Assembly: GCA_033296885.1 (NCBI GenBank)
Contig: MU863992.1
Location: 1-64,000, forward strand
Direction of reading: 5' to 3'
DNA from: Triangularia verruculosa
Taxonomy: Eukaryota > Ascomycota > Sordariomycetes > Sordariales > Podosporaceae
Length of the DNA stretch: 64,000 nucleotides
Part shown: one piece after another, positions 56,502 through 64,000 of the stretch
Position numbering within the stretch: position 1 is the first letter of the stretch
Layout: each line of letters starts with the position of its first letter
Made by a program: the position numbers and the translations under genes
The notes under the pieces: generated by a model
Database searches by the model: none
What the model was told of the DNA's origin: nothing
The model's input: the letters and a program-made list of their open reading frames with translations, nothing else

Positions 56502-57860
56502 GTCAGCTTCAAGAGACGGAAGAAGAGAGATGAGAGACATGTACTATATGTTTGGTTGACCTTTCCCCACATCACATTCCACCACCACCGGTTCTTCTAA
56601 TCGCTGTCGACCAAGGAGGAGTTGGGGTTCATGGCTCCTGTCGGTCCACTAAGGACGGACAACATCATAAGAGCAGAATGAGATGGGAAGAGGTGTGGCC
56701 AACCTGTGTAATATTCTAAGCATGAGGACAAAAAGAGCTGTCCAATATTCGCAAACGAGAGAGAGAGAGAGAAGAGCGTCAGGGAGGATGGATCATTCAT
56801 GGCTTTGTCTTGAAAGCCAACAAGCGGAAATAGGGAACACAACAACATAACATGGGAAGGCATTGGGGATCATCAAGGAGGAACAAAAAAGAAGGGCTTT
56901 TGGCATGGCGTTGAAGAGGCGTTTTGTTCAATTTGCTTGTTCTCTCTTTTTTGCTGGAGTTTTCTTCCTGCTACCTGACCCTGCCCAGGACATGGATAAG
57001 TGTTTTTTTTGTTCTTCCCTTTGCTACAATTGTAGTGGTAGTTAAGTGTAGATAATCAATGTAATCATACTCAAAGGAGGTCTTTGATGATGAGGGTGTG
57101 TGAATGGAAGGGGGTTGGTGTGCCGTCTTTGAGGTGTTGGATGGGGGTGTTGACTGTCTTTTAAGACCCTTTGCTTGTCTTTTTATGGCCGTTTGGTGCT
57201 TTCAATGACAACGTCGTTGGCTTTTTATACTCGGAGAGTATCTTTTGTGGCTTGTGTGGCGATTCAAGAGGCACGCCGTGAACAAAATAACTGGTACTGC
57301 AAGCCAGGATCACACCTTAAAGTAGTTGAAAAGGCCTATTAACAATCTGCTTTAGGCTTATTAATATCTTTTGGGGCATATGAACTATCTTTCAATACTA
57401 TATTCCCCCTCTACAGTGCTAGTTTTATTGTCAGGGACGTGAGAGGCTAGCTACGATGTCTGAATACCTAGGTACTGATTCTTCTTGTGGGGCTCACCAG
57501 GGGTTGTAAACAATGGGATTGACTGTGACGCACGGCCCGCGACTTTCTACATGCTGTCGCCCTGACATAGGCCATATAATCCGACCTGATTAATTGGGAA
57601 ACTTGGATATTCTATTCTGCAGAATCCGAGTGCGTCTGGATGAAATCTGGACTGGTTTTCGTCCGAGCGCTACGAGTTTTCGTAAGTTTTCGTTGCTGTA
57701 GTAACAACGACAAGACTCCTTTGGGGTCTGTTGTCAGATTTTCTTGAGGTTAAGATATCTACTTGACCATTTCCTGGCCGAGTTTACTACTATCATTGAG
57801 AGTCCTCGAGTAACAAGTGGAGTAATAAGTGCTGTTTCTCCGACTAGGTGATCAGGGAAG

Positions 57861-58202
57861 TTGTTAGACAAATGTAGACATAGCGGGAAACTTGAAGTCG
57901 AGATTAACTGTCGGATTTATGTTACGCACCTCATTGATGAGAGCTGCCAAGGTGAGGTTACCTTAAGCTACTTCATTGTAAGATGGAAGCCTTTAGATAC
58001 ATTTGAGGAGAGGACCGTGATTTTAGAGTCCGCGACTTGTGAAAGAATTCGTCCCAGCTTCAGGGCTAAGCAGAGGCCACCCGTAACTAGCAATAAGAAC
58101 GAGGATTCAGACGATATAAATAAAGACAACACTCGCTCCTTCCTTACTTCCGGTGTAATAATCCACGATATCCCCGCCCGGATCATCGACAACATTCTCT
58201 AG
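57861..58202 (+). pseudogene. Possible chromodomain-like gene fragment
   Basis: An open stretch of 113 codons without a usable AUG at its start contains VTHLIDESCQGEVTLSYFIVRW followed by KPLDTFEERTVIL. Spacing and the YFIVRWK core recall the chromodomain pattern YLVKWKG...TWEP. The frame is bounded by stops, and no convincing splice partner was found, so a relic is the best reading. Chance resemblance is possible. Confidence 0.25.
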
Positions 58203-58947
58203 CGAGATAACCACCCACTTTACGATCAATGAAGTCCTTATATCCGAGGACGGCTCTATCGGGAGGAGCAGGACGGTCCTATAGGGAGGTGGCCTTCCCC
58301 AGCGACAAGCAGTTTCAACACCGCAAATACCATTGCGAGCAGCGAACCTTGCACGCGTTGCTCCACGACTCGGCTTCCGGGCCATTTCGGTCCTGTGTGC
58401 TCGCTCGCTCGCGCCTGGTATGTTGCTCCAGCTCGTTTGCCCGCCCAGCTTATCGTCCTCGAGCTCGTAGGGACGTGAGGATTGGCCTGTTCCTGCCAGT
58501 ATTTTCGGCAATCACACATCACTCTTACCTTTTCTTTCCACTTTAATTTTCCACGCCTCTTCTTCAACACCATGCCTCGAACTTGGAAAAAAAAAGGCCG
58601 CGCCAAAGAAGGACCCCCTTCTTAATTATAAGGAAGGACTCAATCATGCGCAGCGCTTCCGCAGGCAAGGGACCATCGCGTTCAAGGTTGGCGGTGCATT
58701 TTGCCCTCCGTGGTCTTCTTTGCCATAGTATTGGTCATGGTGTCGCTGGTGTACCTATCTTGCGAAGAGCTTGGAGCGGGTCTGCTCTGGCATAACGTAT
58801 GGGTCGACACAGCATTCACTAGCTCCTGTTTCACTTGAGGGCTTTTGCTAGTCTTCTGAGAAGGTGCTATGGAAACAGTGATGATGGGACGGTGGAAGAA
58901 GCGCCGGAGGAAAGACATGTTCTGGATGCGAGTGGCGGTGATGAAGT

Positions 58948-58995
58948 CAGTGATGTGATCGGTGATGTGGTCGGTGATGTGATCGGTGACGAACT
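58948..58995 (+). repeat. 12-bp minisatellite (CGGTGATGTGAT)
   Basis: Four 12-bp units start at 58948, 58960, 58972 and 58984, the last diverged. In one frame they would encode a repeating (V/I)GDV tetrapeptide. The unit length is divisible by three, but the surrounding frame has no recognisable domain. Confidence 0.5.
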
Positions 58996-59105
58996 CGGAG
59001 AGGGGGACAAAATGTCAAACGACTACCTGACTCACCCTTTTTCCAAAGAAAACCAGCAGGATTACCGCCGTCTCGGTGATAACAAATATATAACTAAGAC
59101 GTTAA

Positions 59106-59543
59106 ATGGCCACAACCCAACAAGAACCATCCTGTCTGACGGCACGACCAAAACTCGACAGCAACCAAGCCGTGCTTCGGAGCCCGACAAGGGAATATCA
59201 CTGTTTTCTGCGGCACCAAAACGAACTGCAATTAGCCCCCTCCCCACTCTACTCTAAAATATACTCCCTGCTCAATCGAGAGTTCTCCGCGCTGATACTC
59301 GACGAATGCCATACCACGAAGAAACCCGACTGCAAACTCGTCGCACCTCTGCAGGCTCTGAGACCTTATTCTTGCTTTCGGGGACACCCATTTTCAACGG
59401 CCAAGTTGGTTTATATGGGCCACTATCACTTCTTACTGGCTCGCCTTTCTCGAGCTATAGTGTCAGCGTTTAGCAATATGAATCGGCCATCCCTGGTGTC
59501 CAACAAGTCTCTGAAATTACAAACCATTATTTTGGATAAGTAG
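59106..59543 (+). pseudogene. Possible SNF2-type helicase relic
   Basis: A 145-codon frame from ATG 59106 contains FSALILDECHTTKKPD, which fits SNF2 helicase motif II (DEAH/DECH followed by K-x-P). The next block is LQALRPYSCFRGHPF, where active proteins have a TGTP motif III, then YMGHYHFLL. No ATP-binding motif I or C-terminal helicase half is present. The fragment therefore looks like a decayed piece of an SNF2 family gene, possibly once joined to the chromodomain-like piece about 1 kb upstream. Confidence 0.35.
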
Positions 59544-60107
59544 GCTGCAGAAGAAACCGCCATCACAAGCCCCACCTGGGGGGTACAGACGGACAGATGG
59601 TCGAAAGGTATAACTTCTCGGAAACTGATATCATTCTAATTACCAATACAACCCAGCAGTACTAGCGTACCCCCCAGAATTAAGGCTCCCCAAGTCCACC
59701 TCTCAAGAAGAGGACGATTGAAGACATCATTGTCACCCCTAACAAACCGGATATGAAGCCGCCTTGAAAAATTATCGATAGGTCCCATAAAGACCCCAGC
59801 GAGAATTCGTACTGTAAAGAATAACTTTCTTTTCATTCTCCATCCTGCCAATCCAAGCAAGCAAAATGCAAAATGCGACGCCCATACCTACCCTCGGCGC
59901 AAAAAAAAGATGGGTCTGCGAACTGTATACTACAAGTACATGGATAACTTCAATGTCTTGAGAGCCTTTCCCTTTCAAGCACGCCCCATATCTGTTCTAG
60001 AGAACATCTGCTGTTGCTTCTGTCTTTTGTCGTCGCTCCTCTTCCGACTGCTACTACCTCAATGCCAGCTATTAAATACCTCCTCTGCCTCACCCATTAC
60101 CAAATCT

Positions 60108-61944
60108 CTATTTCCTCCCTTTCACCAGCTTGGCCTCCTCCTCGCTATCATCGTCATCATCGTCGCTCGAGAACTTGTCCCCGTCTTCACCAACCGCGAA
60201 GATCGTCTCCCCATCAAACGAATCCCTCTCTGGACTCACCTTCCGTTGCTGCTGACCCTGTCCGGATGACGAAGAAGCAACTCCACTTTGTTGAGGTTGA
60301 TGAAGCACTCCGCCAGCCACACCAGCCCCAGCAAATCCTCCCTGCTGCTGCTGGTTCTTTCCAATCCTCTGCTCCTCATCCTCGTCATCGCTCTCGTCGG
60401 GGTTGCCGATGTCGAGATTGGCAATCTCAAAGGTACCGTCGTCCTCCTGAGCAATCTCGTCACTCATGGCGAACCGCTTGTTGTTTGCCGTTGGTCTCCA
60501 GACATAGGCGATCCAGGCCACGTCAGCGAAGTAGACAATATTAAGCCAGCCATCGAGAATGAACCACCTGCTCTTCCAGTGGAAAGGCACAAAATCCGGG
60601 TCGCTGGACGAAGCGAAGGTGAACGAGTTGAAGAAGAAGAAGGCAAAGATCACAATGATGGAGATCAGGATACCCCACCAGAGCTTCTTGTACATGGTCT
60701 CCTTGACGTGCTGCTTGCGTTCGCGGAGATCCTTGAGCGTGAAGTTGAGGGAGTTGAGGGTCCAGACGTAAAAGGCTGTGAGGGTGCCGGCCAGGGGGAA
60801 GACGATGAGCAGTACGAAGGGGCCTATTCCATTAGCTTGAGATAGTGAGGAAAGGGGCTAAAACAAAAAAATCTTACCTGCAGTGTCTGGCGTTACTACT
60901 AAACTCGTAACTGCATAGACAATGCCAAACACGAAGTGCGCAATAGCGAGCCAGCGGACGTAGATCATGGTCTTGCCAAGAGTCGGCTTGACGACACCGT
61001 AGCCCATGCATACGATGAGTAGCAAAAAGAACGAGAACGAGTTGCGCGCGGCGTTCAGGATGGCGACCACCACCAGCAGGACCTTGGATCCCAGGTTCGA
61101 CCCATGTCTGTTGAGGTAGTCTAGTTCTTGTTAGCTGAACGATCCACTAAGCGGTAGTACACCATGCTCACCATAAAAGCCCCAAGTCATCAGCATCTCG
61201 ATGACGAGGAAAATCAAAATGGCCGTAATGTAATTTTGCACCGCCAGAATATCGGCGCGGTGCTGATAGTAGAGGAAGCCCCAGTACACCAACACCAGCG
61301 CATAGAGGATCGTTATTCCTCCATAGAACGGCAGCTTCGGGATCTGGGTGGCGGGGAGCTCGCCGTATGCGTTTCTAAACTCGACGATAGCCTCATACTC
61401 GTTGTCGGTGAATTGATCGGTAATGACACAGTAATACCCAGTGTTCTCAATCATGTACTTGATTGGCTTCGAGTTCTTGAGGTGGACGGCCTTGGTAAGG
61501 ATGAGGTTGTCGGACAGGTCGGTGGCGTTCGGTGCGAGGATGAACTCGCCCACCTGGTTCTCTTTGCAATATCCCAACTCGACATCCTTTGGCCGGCAGA
61601 TGGCTTCCCGAGCGCCACCCTCTGGCACGACGCCGATGAGGTCTGTGTCCTTCCATTCCACAATCAGGAGACTGGCGACGGGGTCGTCTCCGGAATCCTT
61701 GCCGACGTCGGTGAACTTGACATGAATATAGGGGTCGACGGGGCCGCCCCAGGCTTTCTTATCGTACATGCCAGCACATCGTTGCCTATTCTCGTCTGTG
61801 TGGTCCTGTTATTCCGGCGCATTGTTAGCCCATGGCCAGAGAAACAAGCTGGCAGAGCCCGGTGCTCACCAATGCGATCTCCAACGCCCTGGCAGTCCAT
61901 ACGGACGCCACCAACAGTAATAAAGTGGATGCCCAACCCCTCAT
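60108..61944 (-). CDS. PTM1-like seven-transmembrane protein (lung seven-transmembrane receptor family)
   Basis: Four exons (61944-61870, 61805-61172, 61120-60878, 60823-60108) give 555 aa. Exon 1 encodes a clean signal peptide (MRGWASTLLLLVASVWTARA). The luminal domain (about 25-200) precedes seven helices, from LPFYGGITILYALVLVYWGF to WLNIVYFADVAWIAYVWRP. Helix loops contain the family signature NRHGSNLGSKVLLVV and LARNSFSFFLLLIVCMGYGVVKP-like block. The cytosolic tail is acidic with poly-Q and poly-D. Yeast Ptm1 and relatives are Golgi or endosomal membrane proteins linked to membrane traffic. Recovering the signal peptide needs the first 65-nt intron. The CYP60-type gene is divergent. Confidence 0.88.
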
Positions 61945-62456
61945 GGTGGGTGGTGATGTTCGTGTGTGTCTATACGGCTATCGAATGTTGGTTCGGGTTG
62001 ATGTTAGACAGCGAGTGTACGTGTCCCGATATGGTCTATGAAATTGAAGCGGCGGTTTGCAACATGGAATCGACCGGCTTGCGCTTCTGTTTGCCAGTAC
62101 CGAGCGGCTTTTCGTCAGCGGGACTCGGGTTTCCGTCTTGATAAGAAAAAAGTGCCCGGAGTGAAGTTGGAGATGAACTACTGCACCGATCACTGTCTGG
62201 GGTGCGCTGGTCAACGTTGCGCAAGCTCCCGAGCGTCCTTGCTCCAACGGGCACCCACTGTATGAAACGCAGTGGAGCCAATCAGCACGCTGTGCCGAGT
62301 GAGGCGTCATCGCCAACTGCGAGCTGAGCCCCTGGCCCTGTCAGGTTCTAGGCACTGGCTGATAAGATAAGAGCTTCGCCTGGCAGCCTTCTGTAAATCA
62401 ACAATTGCTTTGTTGCTCCCGGTCTTTCAACCATCCACGTCAAACTTGTTGCAAAG
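61945..62456. other. Divergent promoter region of PTM1-like and U-box cyclophilin genes
   Basis: 512 bp between divergent starts. It contains a GATA pair (62361 and 62366, CTGATAAGATAAGA) about 90 bp before the cyclophilin ATG. Nothing else is recognised. Confidence 0.5.
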
Positions 62457-64000
62457 ATGGGCAAAGGAACCGACAAGTTGTACATTACCCATTCCGAGTG
62501 GTCATCAGCCGATGCCTACGGCGCCAGCGTCGGCGCAAATGCAGGAACACGTGCGCAGCGATCCGGAGCGCATGCAAGCTTCAAGCGGCTTCCCTTCAAC
62601 TTTTGCGCCGCCAGTCTACAGCCCTTCAAGAACCCAGTTTGCACCGCCGACGGCACCATTTTCGACGTCGAAGTCATTGGCGCCTGGCTCGAGAAGAAAG
62701 GAACAAACCCCGTCGACGGCAAACCACTCGCCAAGAAGGACCTGATTAAACTCAACTTTGCGCGCAACGCCGACACGACCGAAAGCAACGATCGCAATGG
62801 CATTCCCACCGACGGCAAAGGCGATTTCATCGACCCCGTCACCTTCAAGGTCTTCACCGACAACACCCACATCGTCGCGATCCGCCATGGCACCTACGCC
62901 AACGTCTTCGCATGGGAAACCGTCGAGCGAATGAACATCAAGGCCAAAATGTGGAGGGACCTCGTCGACGACGTCGAGTTCGGTCGCAAAGACATCATCA
63001 CCCTCCAAGACCCCCAAAACGCCGCCAGTCGTGACCTCAGCCAATTCAAACACATCCAAGACGGCGAAGAAGCCGCCTTGACACCAGAACAAACCGAACA
63101 GCGCCAGGAAGGCGGAATCAACATTGACGCCCTGGGTAGAATAGGCGACAAAGTCCTCCGCGCAAAAGAAGCCGTCGCCCGCGCCCGTCAAGCCCGCGAA
63201 TCCGGAACAGACATCAACCACACCACCTCCAAATCCCTTTCCAAACCCTCCACCACCACCACCACTCCCGTCCTCCGACAATCCCTCATTCAAGAAAAGA
63301 AAAAACCCGCCAACTCCGCAATCTACACCACCGGCGCCGCCGCCGCATCCTTCACCTCCACCGGCCTAACCCCCTCCACCTCAGGCTCCCTAGCCCTCCT
63401 CTCAGAAGAAGAATACCTCCTCAAACCCCGCCGCCTCTCCAACGCAAAACACCCCGGCTTCGTTCGAGTGTCCACCACCCTCGGCGACTTGACTCTTGAA
63501 CTCCTCCCCGAATTCGCCCCGAAAGCTGTCTGGAACTTTTTGCGGCTCGCACAAAAGGGGTACTACAACAACACACTCTTCCACCGCAACATCAAGAATT
63601 TCATGATCCAGGGCGGTGACCCAACCGGGACTGGTCGGGGTGGGACGTCGATCTGGAAGAAAACATTTAACGATGAACTCGAGGGTCCGCTGACTCATGA
63701 TGCGAGGGGGGTGGTGTCTATGGCGAACAAGGGGAAGAATACCAATAGTTCGCAGTTTTTTATCACGTATAGGCCGGCGAAGCATTTGGATAAGAAGCAT
63801 ACTATTTTTGGGAGGGTGGTTGATTCGGAGGGGACGATGACGAAGATGGAGAGTGCGAGGGTGGGGGGGGATAGTAGGCCGGTGGAGGAGATTAGGATTG
63901 TGGGGGTGACGGTGCTGATTGATCCGTTTGAGGAGTTTTTGAAGGAGAAGAAGGAAAAAGAGGCAAAGGAGGAGGAGAGGAGGGAGGTTGAGAGGAGGGG
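62457..64000 (+). CDS. U-box cyclophilin (CYP60/PPIL2 type), 3' end outside the window
   Basis: The frame opens at ATG 62457 and is uninterrupted to the window edge (514 codons seen), so the 3' end is missing. The start MGKGTDKLYITHSEW is typical of PPIL2/Cyp60. A U-box lies at about residues 40-110 (LPFNFCAASLQPFKNPVCT, GTIFDVEVIGAWLEKKGTNP). The cyclophilin domain spans about 325-490, with GDLTLELLPEFAPKAVWNF, the catalytic block FHRNIKNFMIQGGDPTGTG, and NSSQFFITY. The residue at the CypA Trp121 position is His (LDKKHTIFG), as often in this branch, which lowers cyclosporin binding. PPIL2 is a spliceosome-associated ubiquitin ligase-like prolyl isomerase. The tail turns Lys/Glu-rich before the edge. 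Confidence 0.93.
   Translation, partial: MGKGTDKLYITHSEWSSADAYGASVGANAGTRAQRSGAHASFKRLPFNFCAASLQPFKNPVCTADGTIFDVEVIGAWLEKKGTNPVDGKPLAKKDLIKLNFARNADTTESNDRNGIPTDGKGDFIDPVTFKVFTDNTHIVAIRHGTYANVFAWETVERMNIKAKMWRDLVDDVEFGRKDIITLQDPQNAASRDLSQFKHIQDGEEAALTPEQTEQRQEGGINIDALGRIGDKVLRAKEAVARARQARESGTDINHTTSKSLSKPSTTTTTPVLRQSLIQEKKKPANSAIYTTGAAAASFTSTGLTPSTSGSLALLSEEEYLLKPRRLSNAKHPGFVRVSTTLGDLTLELLPEFAPKAVWNFLRLAQKGYYNNTLFHRNIKNFMIQGGDPTGTGRGGTSIWKKTFNDELEGPLTHDARGVVSMANKGKNTNSSQFFITYRPAKHLDKKHTIFGRVVDSEGTMTKMESARVGGDSRPVEEIRIVGVTVLIDPFEEFLKEKKEKEAKEEERREVERR

Larger units (their letters stand above)
56502..60107. other. 3.6-kb gap with gene relics and a short minisatellite
   Basis: From 56502 to about 57850 nothing beyond a probable 3' UTR and AT-rich sequence is seen. 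From 57850 to 59550 are two fragments resembling a chromodomain and an SNF2 helicase, and a 12-bp minisatellite (58948-58995). 59550-60107 is the 3' side of the PTM1-like gene. No intact gene is supported. Confidence 0.5.

Overview
The window is nuclear DNA of a filamentous ascomycete. The best fit is Sordariomycetes, probably Sordariales. The evidence is short GT-AG introns of roughly 50-180 bp, a trifunctional G-C-F TRP1 gene, a 945-aa ATG1, and a NUP188 whose N-terminus closely resembles that of Chaetomium as I remember it. All gene models were assembled by eye from open frames, splice signals and phase consistency. No transcript or database data were used.

Layout, left to right. 0.4-3 kb: an allantoate/nicotinate-type MFS permease (+), convergent with the autophagy kinase ATG1 (-, 3.3-6.4 kb). 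6.4-11.4 kb: about 5 kb with no supportable gene. 11.4-17.7 kb: ornithine aminotransferase (-), GPI mannosyltransferase III GPI10/PIG-B (+) and the ER Q-SNARE USE1 (+). 17.7-20.1 kb: a non-coding block of degenerate tandem repeats (units of about 175 bp and 21 bp). 20.1-31.1 kb: a BRCT-domain protein (+), TRP1 (-) with a CPC1/Gcn4-type site in its promoter, and nucleoporin NUP188 (+).

31.3-43.8 kb holds the most unusual locus. It contains two tandem, co-oriented nine-exon paralogues (-), each encoding many ankyrin repeats, a conserved central module containing MPYLHWE, and a C-terminal two-helix membrane hairpin of the CorA-like class without a recognisable GMN signature. Both keep a 15-nt micro-exon, and their intron phases match at every junction. 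The distal copy has a recent 201-bp duplication of ankyrin units, a 3 x 51-bp linker repeat, an extra charged exon segment, and a C-terminal reading frame that looks broken at an A6 tract. This pattern suggests fast-evolving membrane-anchored recognition proteins. That is inference.

44.6-64 kb returns to housekeeping genes: the mitochondrial complex I methyltransferase NDUFAF7/MidA (+), DNA polymerase alpha POL1 (-) with cell-cycle-box motifs upstream, a mitochondrial PPR protein (+), and an RRM protein (+) preceded by an overlapping protein-like upstream frame. A 3.6-kb gap follows, carrying possible chromodomain-like and SNF2-helicase relics. The window closes with a PTM1-like seven-helix membrane protein (-) and a U-box cyclophilin (CYP60/PPIL2 type, +) that runs off the right edge. 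No rRNA, convincing tRNA, CRISPR or intact transposon was seen.
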